From: Parapedobacter tibetensis
GTDB taxonomy: Bacteria; Bacteroidota; Bacteroidia; Sphingobacteriales; Sphingobacteriaceae
DNA: 59,035 nt
Direction of reading: 5' to 3'
Assembly (NCBI RefSeq): GCF_024704835.1
Contig: NZ_JAMXBE010000020.1
Location: 1 to 59,035, forward strand
Shown here: positions 44,740 through 53,230 of the stretch, piece by piece
Layout: every line of letters starts with the position of its first letter
Numbering within the stretch: the first letter of the stretch is position 1
Made by a program: the position numbers and the translations under genes
The notes under the pieces: generated by a model
Seen by the model: only the letters and a program-made list of their open reading frames with translations
The model's database searches: none
Told to the model about the DNA's origin: nothing

Positions 44740-45196
44740 AAAACACCCTACCTATCCATAAATTTGTTAAACGCTTTACCAAATTAAGAACTACTTAATT
44801 ATGGGCAAAACACATCAAAACAAATTTAATCCATTTAATTTCAGGACGGTAGGAATTGTTATCAACAGATGTTGAATTATTCCCAGTGTGGATAAAAATT
44901 ATAGATTACGTTACGCAATATGACCTAAGTACCAACCAATTACTAATATTTTTATGTTTAAAATTTAATAGTCTGTGGATAACTCACCTTATATTTCGGC
45001 ACATTTATTGACTGGAACAGAACAGTTTATCAAATCATCCGATCTAACCCCGATCAAATATGCTAGTTGGAATCGAGATGGCATTAAGGGAAATCGTAAA
45101 TAAGCTGGTATGCCACTGGAATTTGGCGGAGAATTCGGGTTTATCAAAACATTTCGTAAATTTGTATAAATGCATTTGACAGAAAGGAACATTATT
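44740..45196. other. 457-nt intergenic region
   Basis: AT-rich with no convincing gene. The only short frame (minus, toward 44989, ending SDDLINCSVPVNKCAEI) has no start and may be a relic. TAAATTTG at 45157-45164 fits a -7 box for the antitoxin-like gene at 45197. Confidence 0.35.
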
Positions 45197-45415
45197 ATGG
45201 ATCGCATCGTATTAGAGGTTGATAGTGCGTTGGCCCGAGTTTGGAGAAACAGTGCTCCTGCGCTCAAGGCAGAATATGAGCGTAAAATAGCTGATATGCT
45301 CCGAGAATTGAAGGAAGCCGAATTTGATAAACTATTGGATAAAGCTGGAAAGACGGCGAAAAAAAATGGGTTAACCGAAACCAAACTAAACCAATTACTG
45401 AGTGAAGAGGATTAA
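45197..45415 (+). CDS. Orphan antitoxin-like small protein
   Basis: 72 residues from MDRIVLEVDSALAR at 45197 (ATG 45170 adds nine residues). A beta-strand start, WRNSAPALKAEYERKI and a helical tail resemble the antitoxins that Bacteroidota pair with PIN-domain toxins. The downstream toxin is absent: the thioredoxin-derived repeat begins 20 nt after the stop. Function by resemblance only. Confidence 0.5.
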   Translation: MDRIVLEVDSALARVWRNSAPALKAEYERKIADMLRELKEAEFDKLLDKAGKTAKKNGLTETKLNQLLSEED

Positions 45416-45434
45416 GCTATTTGTATTTGATACT

Positions 45435-45758
45435 GTAATCTTCCCAGAGTTCCGCTACACCCAAAATTGAAAATCCGACTTCACGGTGTAATCCATAATC
45501 GCTGTAAAAGTCGTAAAAAACAAAGTCCCGACACGGGGAGAATAAGATGTGTTTAAAAGGGGTATGAAGACGCTACACGCTATCTTGGTGGGAGTATACC
45601 TTTCGATTACAACCTCATCGAAGGCAGCACAACCGCCCTCAGAAACAGGTGGCGATGCACCGAGGCATGCTAACAAAACCCCTAGTCTGAAGCAGAATGT
45701 AGATGCAAACGTATTTGGAGAATTTAACGGACATTTATCGGACATTTTGCCGTTTTAA
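45435..45758 (+). pseudogene. Thioredoxin-gene fragment A: leader plus N-terminus, then unrelated tail
   Basis: From GTAATCTTCCC at 45435 the sequence follows copies at 46756 and 51720: leader with the hairpin GTCCCGACACGGGGA, ATG at 45564 and the signal peptide MKTLHAILVGVYLSITTSS, up to PPSETGGDA (about 45660). It then changes to an unrelated 32-codon tail ending GHLSDILPF. The signal peptide is intact, but no redox domain remains. Confidence 0.7.
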
Positions 45759-45866
45759 CGTACAGCTTGCGGTAAAGGGCAAAGCACGGGAAGCATATTT
45801 CCAATTGATAAATATTTAGTATTTTTGAGGGTAAATCAGCGTTTGATTAAAAAATAAGCAATTTAT

Positions 45867-46124
45867 ATGGGCGTTACTACATTGAAAGACCTGGCAAAAA
45901 AAGGGAGTGATGCCGTTAGAAGACTTCGGATACAACGGCTTGAAAATGGATTCCCTTTCATGATTAATGCAAGGGAACTGGAAGGCTCGATGTGTTATCT
46001 GGAGTATCCTGACGGGACAATCAATTTGGTCAAACAATCAGCAAACGGCATGGATTTCGAAGTTATTCACACGCTTGACCAACGGGAAGCAAACGACTTC
46101 AGGAACAAGTATCAGTTGCGATAA
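45867..46124 (+). CDS. Putative antitoxin of the zeta pair
   Basis: 85 residues. N-terminal helix (TLKDLAKKGSDAVRRLRIQRL) and a beta-rich C-terminus. It ends 8 nt before the zeta toxin gene and is the only gene in front of it, which is the usual place of the antitoxin. TATTTTTG at 45830-45837 fits a -7 box. Not homologous by eye to the classical epsilon protein. Confidence 0.68.
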   Translation: MGVTTLKDLAKKGSDAVRRLRIQRLENGFPFMINARELEGSMCYLEYPDGTINLVKQSANGMDFEVIHTLDQREANDFRNKYQLR

Positions 46125-46132
46125 CATCCATA

Positions 46133-46759
46133 ATGCCCCACCTATATATCATCACAGGCTCAAATGGAGCTGGAAAATCAACGGTAGGGGCCTCTTATTT
46201 TCCAGAATATGACGGGGAGATTTTCGATGGCGACAAATTGTATCTTCAAAAGAAGTCATCCCTATGGAAAGCCGGCCTGAAAGTACAGAAAGAATTGAAT
46301 AAGCAGGCTTCGGAATTTGTGGAGCAGGTATTTAATCGATTGGTTGAAACAGCCATCCAACACAACACGGACTTCGCTTATGAGGGTCATTTCTCAAGGG
46401 ATGAGAGCTGGGCAGTGCCAGAACGGTTCAAGGCCAACGGATACCAGTTACATCTTGTCTTTATGGGGCTGGGCAATCCGGATATATCCTCCAACCGGGT
46501 ACTTATAAGGGCAAAAGAGGGAGGGCATTTTGTAGACCCCCTGACATTAAGGGAAAACTTTTATGGCAACTTGCGGCAGCTGGACCAACGATTTCAGCTC
46601 TTCGACACCCTGCAAATCCTTGACACCTCGCAACTGGAACATCAGGAATTGGTTTTTATCGAGAAAGGGATAGCCAAAGAAACCTTGGCGCCGACAAATC
46701 TACCCAAATGGTTTGTAGATTACCTGCCTAACTTATCGACTATTCTACATCAATTGTAA
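46133..46759 (+). CDS. Zeta toxin family kinase
   Basis: 208 residues. P-loop GSNGAGKST at 9-17, FDGDKLY (about 31-37), the FAYEGHFSRDESW segment (about 82-94) and a helical C-terminus. Family members phosphorylate UDP-GlcNAc or other small substrates and block cell-wall synthesis. The last codons run into the repeat that starts at 46756: the stop TAA is the second to fourth base of that repeat. The native C-terminus may therefore have been capped by the repeat. Confidence 0.8.
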   Translation: MPHLYIITGSNGAGKSTVGASYFPEYDGEIFDGDKLYLQKKSSLWKAGLKVQKELNKQASEFVEQVFNRLVETAIQHNTDFAYEGHFSRDESWAVPERFKANGYQLHLVFMGLGNPDISSNRVLIRAKEGGHFVDPLTLRENFYGNLRQLDQRFQLFDTLQILDTSQLEHQELVFIEKGIAKETLAPTNLPKWFVDYLPNLSTILHQL

Positions 46760-47476
46760 TCTTCCCAGAGTTCCGCTACGCCCAAAATTGAAAATCCGAC
46801 ATCACAGTGTAATCCATAATCGCTATAAAAGCCGTAAAAAACAAAGCCCCGAAACGGGGAGAATAAGATATGTTAAAAGGGTATGAAGACGCTACAAGCT
46901 ATCTTGGGAGTATGCCTTGCGATCACAATCTCATCGACGGCAGCACAACCGCCCTCGGAAACAGGCGGCGAGGCATTACCGTTATTCAGAAAAGCAGCGG
47001 AAAAGCTCCTGTCGCTTAAAACGATCAGTTACCAATACGTGAGGGAACTTGACTACGCTGCCGAGGCTATCCACTCAACAATGACCGGTAGCATGTATGT
47101 GGATTTTGCCAAAGAAAACGACCTTGCAGGATTCAGGTATCAGTTCTCGCATGCCAATGGGTTCGCTATTTTTAACAATACGGCAATCGTTGACGTCAAC
47201 ACGGGAAGCAAAACCATAACAACCGAAAATAGGGTAGCATCGGTTGCACTGAACAGTCGTTCTGAACTGTTCAATTCCATCGTAACCCTTCGCAACCTCT
47301 TGCCGCTCATCATAGCGGACAGCGGCATTGTAAAATCGATGGCCGACACGGTGATCGGCACGGCAGCCGAGACAGGAGCCGGACAGTCTTCGATGACATG
47401 AACACTGACCCACCGGCCCCAGCCGAGAATTCGTGGTATTACTCCACGTACTTGTCAGACTATGAGCCGGAGACAC
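46756..47476 (+). pseudogene. Thioredoxin-gene fragment B: leader, N-terminal domain and a deletion junction
   Basis: Leader (46756-46882) and ATG 46883, signal peptide and 150 codons of the N-terminal domain (QPPSETGGEALPLFRKAAEKL...). At about 47374 (GTGATCGG|CACGGCAGCC) the sequence jumps, through shared GGCAC/GGCA bases, to the segment that in copy 53.27 kb encodes QDRSRTLFDDM. The frame is lost and it stops at 47401; similarity continues to about 47476. The middle of the gene and the thioredoxin domain are missing. The remainder 47477-47647 holds nothing I recognise. Confidence 0.75.
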
Positions 47477-47647
47477 GTAGAATTGGAGCTTGACCATATC
47501 GCAGCTATATGTTAAATTTGGCGAAAGGCTAAGGCTTGGGCGCGACAGCGTTTAGGTTTAGGTTGATCCGGATGACCCAGTTCCCGTTACACTACCATAC
47601 ATCTTGAAGTGGGTATCGCTGTTTCCGTCTTTCGGGTGCGCAGAAAC

Positions 47648-48820
47648 TTAATTAACCGAAGTTGCCGTCCGCCAGCTTTTAACTTCGTAGCGGGTACGCC
47701 GTTGATTATCGTCGCCACCATACACCAGAATTTTACGTATTGGCGCCGGAATGGTTCCCTGGGCTTGGGCTTCGAATTTATCCAATTGCTTGAAAAGTTC
47801 GCTCGTGATAGTTTTAGTGGCCTTTATTTCTACAGCGTTATACGTGCGGCCTTCTTGCCAAAGTAAGTCGACTTCGTTACCGGAGGAATCCTGCCAAAAG
47901 GAAAAATCGTGATGTTCGTATAGATGAAAATTTCTTTTTTGATATTCGGCAATCATCATATTTTCAAACACGCTGCCTTTTAACCGGTCGGTTTCCAATT
48001 GATCCGCTGTTTTGATGCCTAATAGGTGGCATAACAGACCAGTATCGTAGAAATACAATTTGGGGGTCTTGATAAGTCGCTTATTGCGGTTTTGGTAGTA
48101 AGGCTGGAGGAGAAAAACCAGGTAACTGCTTTCGAGTATAGATAGCCAGGCTTTTGCGGTATTGAAGGCAATATCGCATGCATTAGCCAATGCACTGATA
48201 TTCAATAATTGACCGGCCCTCCCTGCACATAGTGCCAGAAATTGCCGGAATTGCCTAGTATCACGGACGTTCAAGAGCTCTGTGACGTCCTTCTCTACAT
48301 ACGTCTGGATATAGTTCGTATAAAATATATGCGGCTGGATACCGCGATCGAAAATAGCCGGGTATGCCCCGCTGACCGCCGCGGTGGTATAGTCGTCAGC
48401 TAATAATTGCTTCGAGATGAGCTCGGGGAAATCCAGCGGTAGAAGCTTGAATAGTGCCACCCTTCCCGCGAGTGATTGCGTGATGCTTTTCAGTAAATGA
48501 AAATTCTGGGAACCCGAAAGAATGTATTGACCCATAAGTCCGCTTTCGTCTACTCGGCCTTGTATATAAGAAAATAATTGCGGCACACGCTGTACTTCGT
48601 CGAAGATGGCATGGCGCTCGTACCGATCAAGAAAGCCAACCGGATCGGTTTCTGCAAATTGCCGACTATCCGGGTTCTCCAGAGTTACATATTCATACCC
48701 CTCAAAGAGCCGCCGCAGCAGGGTTGTCTTTCCCGATTGGCGGGGGCCGGTAATTGCCAGTACGGGGAATTTGTCCCGTTGCGCGTTAATTTGTTGCGTT
48801 AAGCGTCGTTCGATAAACAT
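47648..48820 (-). CDS. AAA_14/DUF4143 ATPase
   Basis: 390 residues. P-loop GPRQSGKTT at 25-33, Walker B AIFDEVQ with Asp74/Glu75, sensor SGSQNF, and the DUF4143 C-terminal domain with the PD-(D/E)xK-like SGNEVDLLWQEGRTYNAVEIKA. These proteins are abundant, stand-alone and often near mobile elements; the role is unsettled. Promoter TTTG-N18-TACCTTTA and three iterons precede it. Confidence 0.83.
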   Translation of the reverse strand: MFIERRLTQQINAQRDKFPVLAITGPRQSGKTTLLRRLFEGYEYVTLENPDSRQFAETDPVGFLDRYERHAIFDEVQRVPQLFSYIQGRVDESGLMGQYILSGSQNFHLLKSITQSLAGRVALFKLLPLDFPELISKQLLADDYTTAAVSGAYPAIFDRGIQPHIFYTNYIQTYVEKDVTELLNVRDTRQFRQFLALCAGRAGQLLNISALANACDIAFNTAKAWLSILESSYLVFLLQPYYQNRNKRLIKTPKLYFYDTGLLCHLLGIKTADQLETDRLKGSVFENMMIAEYQKRNFHLYEHHDFSFWQDSSGNEVDLLWQEGRTYNAVEIKATKTITSELFKQLDKFEAQAQGTIPAPIRKILVYGGDDNQRRTRYEVKSWRTATSVN

Positions 48821-48851
48821 GTCAATTTGATTTCTCAGTCAGTTCCCTCGC

Positions 48852-48922
48852 GTAAAGGTAGCGATATTGATGAAATTACAAAGCATCTATTGATTAATTT
48901 ACAAGATATATATTGATGAAAT
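48852..48922 (-). promoter_or_regulatory. Promoter with three 23-bp-spaced iterons for the DUF4143 ATPase
   Basis: On the minus strand TTTG (48882-48879) and TACCTTTA (48860-48853) are 18 nt apart. The motif ATATTGATGAAAT occurs at 48864 and 48910, and a variant CTATTGATTAATT at 48887, so all three start exactly 23 bp apart. The first lies in the -33/-7 spacer. Confidence 0.55.
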
Positions 48923-49082
48923 AGCCGAAAAACAAACCCCCGAAGCGCGCCACGGCTCCGTATAATGCTCTGTCAGCTACATCCAAACTAGATAATTTCA
49001 CTACTGCATCAACCCGTCGATGACGTCAGGTAATCGCCTTAATCGTCGCAGCCACAACCCGCGATTGAGTAGTAACTGGACA

Positions 49083-49437
49083 GAAAAGCTCCTTTCGCTC
49101 AAAACGATCCGTTACCAATACGTGAGGGAACTTGACTACCCTGCCGAGGCTATCCACTCAACAATGACGGATAGGATGTATATGGATTTTGCCTAAAACA
49201 GGGTAACATCGGTTGCACTGAACAGTCGTTCTGAACTGTTCAATTCCATCGTAACCCTTCGCAACCTCCTGCCGCTCATCATAGCGGACAGCGGCATTGT
49301 AAAATCAATGGCCGACACGGTGATCGGCAGTGCACCCGCCCACCGTTTAACGTTTGAGATCCAGAACGGCTTTGCCGACTACCTGGGCACCGGGTTTACA
49401 AAGTCCAACGGCAATATCACCATCAACTATGAATATT
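49083..49437 (+). pseudogene. Thioredoxin-gene fragment: central part with internal deletion
   Basis: GAAAAGCTCC onward matches fragment B (47000-47370) but lacks about 80 bases after GATTTTGCC, where a stop interrupts the frame. Beyond GTGATCGG it continues with a stretch absent from B (APAHRLTFEIQNGFADYLGT). This helps rebuild the ancestral order: N-terminal domain, this stretch, then the thioredoxin domain at 53.3 kb. Confidence 0.7.
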
Positions 49438-49445
49438 CGGCCTGC

Positions 49446-49640
49446 CTACGCCGTATGCATAGCATGCAACCGCTCCTTAAAAGAATTGGCAATAACAGCT
49501 TTGATAAAGGGGCTGGCGTTTTTGAAAGTAGTATGGGCTTTGACCGTGGGTAGGTCAAAATCAAGCACGATCCATTGGTTTTCCTCGATGCCTCTAGCAG
49601 TCATCAAGAGGGGCGCATACCAAATTGAGCAACTATTCAA
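49446..49640 (-). pseudogene. Unidentified C-terminal relic
   Basis: A frame with WIVLDFDLPTVKAHTTFKNA that lacks a plausible start; an upstream segment in another frame (ALFITYISNSSDDVRIENM..., about 49740-49645) looks like its continuation. It may be a decayed gene between the thioredoxin fragment and the tRNA. Not identified. Confidence 0.3.
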
Positions 49641-49778
49641 TTTTCAGGTCATTGATGATTTTCCGCATGTTCTCAATCCTTACATCATCTGAAGAATTAC
49701 TGATATAAGTAATAAACAAGGCGATTCCTTTCGCTTTATTGCAACATTAATTATGTTTGCACCCGTAAATTTTACGGT

Positions 49779-49851
<73 letters not shown>

Positions 49852-49871
49852 CTCCATTATATATACCACTT

Positions 49872-49906
49872 AAATCCCTCTATTTCAGTATAGGAGGGAT
49901 TTTTAT
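49872..49906 (+). terminator. Terminator after tRNA-Thr
   Basis: AAATCCCTC and GAGGGATTT form a 9-bp stem around 13 nt, followed by TTATT. It lies 20 nt after the tRNA. Confidence 0.7.
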
Positions 49907-49953
49907 TGGATTTCACGCGGGTGGGTAATTAGCAGATTACGGTCTTTAAAGTC

Positions 49954-50751
49954 TCAAGGCTCATCAAATGTTACCTGAGCCTTGAGTTTTTTTGCCGGAT
50001 TTATAACATACATAAAGCATAACATCGTCACAAAATAGAGAACGGCGAATGCTTTATACGTTGGGATACCCCCTGTTGTTGGCGAGACCGGTAGTGCCAG
50101 CATAGACATATTCAGCATAAACTGTAATAACCATACACAAAGACCACTTTTCGTTTTTCCATAAACAACCGCACACATACCCGCAACGCCCAACATATTC
50201 AGTAATAATGGCCATAGCGGGAGGTCAGGAATAACACCTGCATTGATTAAAACTGACGGTAGCCACCAACAGGTCCAGAAAAAACCGATGATTTGACTTG
50301 CATAAAAAGAGTTTAACGTTTTTGATAATTCACGGATGGCGTAGCTGACCCAGACAACCTCCCCCATGAATGCCCAAGTCAACAAGACGAAGGCGTACCT
50401 TATTGACGGAAAATTAAACTTCATAAGCGAAGAATAATCAATTCCGTAATAAAGGCTTTTAAGTAATAGTGTGAGGGCACAGATTGTCAATGCGAATAAT
50501 AAACTAAATAAATACCATTTAGGATTAATTTTCCATACCAACATAGGCCTGAACAAATCTTTCACCCCTCGTACCCCTCTCGTAAAGGTTATGAGACAAA
50601 CTAAAGATAGCAAAAGGGCATAGAAACGACCGTGTCCGTATACGGAATCACTTATAATTCCTTTGCTGTTGGCATATGTTATAACGGTATTGAGCAAAGG
50701 GGCTAGAGCCAAGAATACCCAGACTTCATATTTCGTAATAAAATCTCGCAT
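49954..50751 (-). CDS. CPBP-like membrane protein with altered active site
   Basis: 265 residues from MRDFITKYEVWVF at 50751 (ATG 50781 possible). About eight hydrophobic segments. The stretch AFMGEVVWVSYAIRELSK resembles motif 1 of the CPBP (Abi) intramembrane proteases, where EExxxR is expected. Here GE precedes and Arg is replaced by Tyr, so protease activity is doubtful. Minus strand, downstream of an XRE/membrane pair. Confidence 0.6.
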   Translation of the reverse strand: MRDFITKYEVWVFLALAPLLNTVITYANSKGIISDSVYGHGRFYALLLSLVCLITFTRGVRGVKDLFRPMLVWKINPKWYLFSLLFALTICALTLLLKSLYYGIDYSSLMKFNFPSIRYAFVLLTWAFMGEVVWVSYAIRELSKTLNSFYASQIIGFFWTCWWLPSVLINAGVIPDLPLWPLLLNMLGVAGMCAVVYGKTKSGLCVWLLQFMLNMSMLALPVSPTTGGIPTYKAFAVLYFVTMLCFMYVINPAKKLKAQVTFDEP

Positions 50752-50904
50752 CAGATTATGAAAATAAAGCCAAAAGTGCAAAAATTTCTATCGGAATAAA
50801 ATAGACCGAGAATACAGCTTGGTTTAAAAACGAAACCCGGAAACTTTAAATTGTATTCAGGAACGACTGGCAATAGATGTTATACTTGCCAACAGGCACA
50901 GCAT

Positions 50905-51108
50905 CTACATATCCGATTCTTCCAATTCAAACAATTCCTCCATTTTTTTTTCTAAAACCCGAGCCAGCTTTAGTGCTAGAACCGTAGAAGGCACATATTT
51001 CGCAGCTTCCAAGGCATTGATTGTTTGCCGGGTTACTCCGACCGCTTGCGCCAATGTTTCCTGAGAGAAGCCTTTGATTACGCGATTTATTTTGATTTGA
51101 TTTTTCAT
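50905..51108 (-). CDS. Small XRE regulator (YozG type)
   Basis: 67 residues, essentially one HTH domain: INRVIKGFSQETLAQAVGVT, TINALEAAKYVPSTVLALKL. It overlaps the membrane gene by 4 bp (ATGA). Pairs of a multi-span membrane protein and a small XRE regulator are common in Bacteroidota. It is the likely ligand of the two operators at 51636-51672. Confidence 0.85.
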   Translation of the reverse strand: MKNQIKINRVIKGFSQETLAQAVGVTRQTINALEAAKYVPSTVLALKLARVLEKKMEELFELEESDM

Positions 51109-51590
51109 TGTCCCCTCCCCTTACTATAACGCCACCACTGAATGTTAAAGATTAAGATAAAAAGGGTCAACAAAAAGTGAGGAAACAAAACCATAAGTGA
51201 TAAATATGGCGTTCCAAATACGAACAAGTTGGCCATTACTGCATACAGTATCGACAAAATAATCGCCCATGACCAAGCGAACAGCCGCAGGCTATTAATA
51301 AACTCATCTTCTATTATTTTTCTGCTGAACGCTATCCCACATAAACCTAAAAGCGCCCCTAAAACGATCAGAATGAAGCCCAGGTTTACATCGGAGAGAG
51401 TAAAATAAACGGGTCCGCCGTTTCTAGCAGGTGTATTATCAGCTATTACAAATGTCCTGAATTTCAAATTAGTGAATTCATAAGTACTCATTGGCAAATA
51501 AAAGTCATTCAGAAAAATCATAACCGATATAAAAACAAGGACAAATCCTAACCAGCGAAAGTATCCGGGCAGCAGTGGTATTCTTTTCAT
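51105..51590 (-). CDS. Four-span membrane protein paired with XRE regulator
   Basis: 161 residues with transmembrane segments near 12-28, 66-87, 101-121 and 127-150. No recognised family (DUF2178-like topology). First gene of a two-gene operon with the XRE regulator. The promoter and twin operators lie directly upstream. Confidence 0.65.
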   Translation of the reverse strand: MKRIPLLPGYFRWLGFVLVFISVMIFLNDFYLPMSTYEFTNLKFRTFVIADNTPARNGGPVYFTLSDVNLGFILIVLGALLGLCGIAFSRKIIEDEFINSLRLFAWSWAIILSILYAVMANLFVFGTPYLSLMVLFPHFLLTLFILIFNIQWWRYSKGRGQ

Positions 51591-51620
51591 AACGTCTTTA
51601 ATTTAAGCAATCATTAGGGA

Positions 51621-51672
51621 CAAAAGTAATAATTGTTTTACATTTTGTAAAATATTTCATACAAAATGTATG
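51621..51672 (-). promoter_or_regulatory. Promoter with twin TACAAAATGTA operators
   Basis: TTTTACA-TTT-TGTAAAA (51636-51652) and CATACA-AAA-TGTATG (51658-51672) share the same 11-bp core, TACAAAATGTA, and their centres are 21 bp apart (two helical turns). The -7 box TACTTTTG (minus, 51628-51621) lies just downstream. A dimeric regulator, presumably the XRE protein of this operon, would bind both sites on one face. Confidence 0.7.
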
Positions 51673-51719
51673 GTATTTTTGTCAATATACCGAATTGGAT
51701 AAATGAAGGAGGTGCTACT

Positions 51720-51882
51720 GTAATCTTCCCAGAGTTCCGCTACATCCAAAATTGAAAATCTGACATCGCAGTGTAATCCATAATCGCTATAAAAGTCGTA
51801 AAAAACAAAGCCCCGAAACGGGGAGAATAAGATGTGTTTAAAAGGCCAAGCAACATTTTAACCTTCACCGCGACAAACAGGT
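51720..51882 (+). repeat. Leader repeat, copy C
   Basis: Begins GTAATCTTCCCAGAG, matches copies A and B, contains the GCCCCGAAACGGGGA hairpin and, unlike them, 30 extra bases before the ATG at 51883. See the fragment at 51883. Confidence 0.8.
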
Positions 51883-52299
51883 ATGAAGACGCTACAAGTT
51901 ATCTTGGGAGTATGCCTTGCGATCACAATCTCATCGACGTCCGCACAACCACCCTCAGAAACAGGCGGCGAGGCATTACCGTTATTCAGAAAAGTAGCGG
52001 AAAAGCTCCTCTCGCTCAAAACGATGATGCTGGTACATGTGTTCTTCATTGCGCTGACCGTTTTCATGATGGACTTGCTATGCGTAGTGCATACGGAGGA
52101 CCTCATCACAACCAGCATGGGTAAGGCAATTTCTTTGGGGTTGGGTATTTTTTGGATTATCCGGCTGTTGATCCAGTTTTTTGGGTACGCGTCAGAACTC
52201 TGGCGGGGGAAGGCGTTCGAAACAACAGTGCATGTGGTGTTTAGCTTATTGTGGATATATTTCAGCGCCGTGTTTCTTTTGGTTGCGATCTCGAGATGA
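51883..52299 (+). CDS. Chimera: thioredoxin-gene signal peptide fused in frame to a membrane protein
   Basis: 138 codons. Residues 1-46 (MKTLQVILGVCLAITISSTS, then QPPSETGGEALPLFRKVAEK) are the N-terminus of the repeated thioredoxin gene. From about residue 47 (MMLVHVFFIALTVFMMDLL) a three-span membrane protein follows in frame, with no redox motif. The membrane part has its own ATG ATG at 52024 and could be made separately. Fusion of leader, signal peptide and foreign gene is visible, but whether the long form is expressed is unknown. Confidence 0.55.
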   Translation: MKTLQVILGVCLAITISSTSAQPPSETGGEALPLFRKVAEKLLSLKTMMLVHVFFIALTVFMMDLLCVVHTEDLITTSMGKAISLGLGIFWIIRLLIQFFGYASELWRGKAFETTVHVVFSLLWIYFSAVFLLVAISR

Positions 52300-52319
52300 T
52301 GGGCAATTCTCGCGGTACG

Positions 52320-52676
52320 TTATGTTGCATCCATGACATCCTTATTGGATAGACGATATTTGGAAAAGTGTCCGACTAAATAACCGCCGGTTAAGCCGGT
52401 CAACAATCCGAACAAAAAATAAGGCGTCATGATGGGATGTCCATCATTCATCCTAGACAAATCGGCTTGAATATCAACACCAATTTCGAGCGCTAGCCCG
52501 AGGATGCCGTACCAGCAAAGGTATTTGAAGACTTCTGTCCGATTGTAATAACTGATTGCAAAAGCCCCAATGAAATAAATTGCGCCGAAATACAGGCTGG
52601 CAATCAACGGGGCATTATGCGGGGGTAGAATACGTGTACTAGCCGCCAATAGCTCGGTGGCAAATCCAGCTACCAA
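52320..52676 (-). CDS. Small multi-span membrane protein
   Basis: 118 residues with three or four hydrophobic segments (about 26-43, 49-64, 84-103). No family recognised. Convergent with the chimera. AT-poor compared with other island genes. Unknown function. Confidence 0.5.
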   Translation of the reverse strand: MVAGFATELLAASTRILPPHNAPLIASLYFGAIYFIGAFAISYYNRTEVFKYLCWYGILGLALEIGVDIQADLSRMNDGHPIMTPYFLFGLLTGLTGGYLVGHFSKYRLSNKDVMDAT

Positions 52677-52777
52677 TAGGAACCAGATAGATGGAAATAT
52701 TGGAACGGCATTGGGAAGGTATAGTAGGATGAAATATGATTTTTACTAAAAATATTATCATTATTAATTAGATTTTT

Positions 52778-52813
52778 TACCTTTGTCACGAGCATGTGAT
52801 CGAAACGGATCAC
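52778..52813 (+). promoter_or_regulatory. -7 box and inverted repeat ahead of the RhuM gene
   Basis: TACCTTTG (52778-52785) fits the -7 consensus. GTGATC-gaaacg-GATCAC (52796-52813) lies just after the expected start of transcription and 30 nt ahead of the ATG at 52843. No clear -33 element. Confidence 0.4.
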
Positions 52814-52842
52814 AATTTCATCATTCATCAATTATGAATCTT

Positions 52843-53230
52843 ATGACCGAAAACCAAATCGAGATTTATCAAAGCAGCGATGGGCAGACGCTAGTAGAAG
52901 TTAAGTTTGAACATGATACCATTTGGTTGAATCAAAAACAGATGGCGGAGTTGTTTGGAAAAGATACCGATACCATCGGTTTGCATCTGCGGAATATCTT
53001 TAAAGAAAAGGAACTAGAAGAAAAATCAACTACCGAGGTTTTCTCGGTAGTTCAAACGGAAGGCAAACGTCAAATACGTCGAAACGTTCAATTCTATAAC
53101 TTAGATGCCATCATTTCAGTAGGATATAGAGTAAATTCAAAACGAGGCACCCAATTCCGCATTTGGGCCACACAACGACTCAGGGAATATCTTGTGCAGG
53201 GCTATGCGATCAACGAAAAGCGGCTTGCCC
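52843..53230 (+). pseudogene. RhuM-family gene, truncated
   Basis: About 129 codons of an RhuM-family (PF13310) protein: MTENQIEIYQSSDGQ, the DNA-binding-like TIWLNQKQMAELFGKD, the SVVQTEGKRQIRRNVQFYNL and ISVGYRVNSKRGTQFRIWAT blocks. It stops resembling the family after NEKRLAQK; from there thioredoxin-gene sequence follows in a different frame. Normal members run on for another 150-200 residues, so the protein has lost its C-terminal half. Confidence 0.75.
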
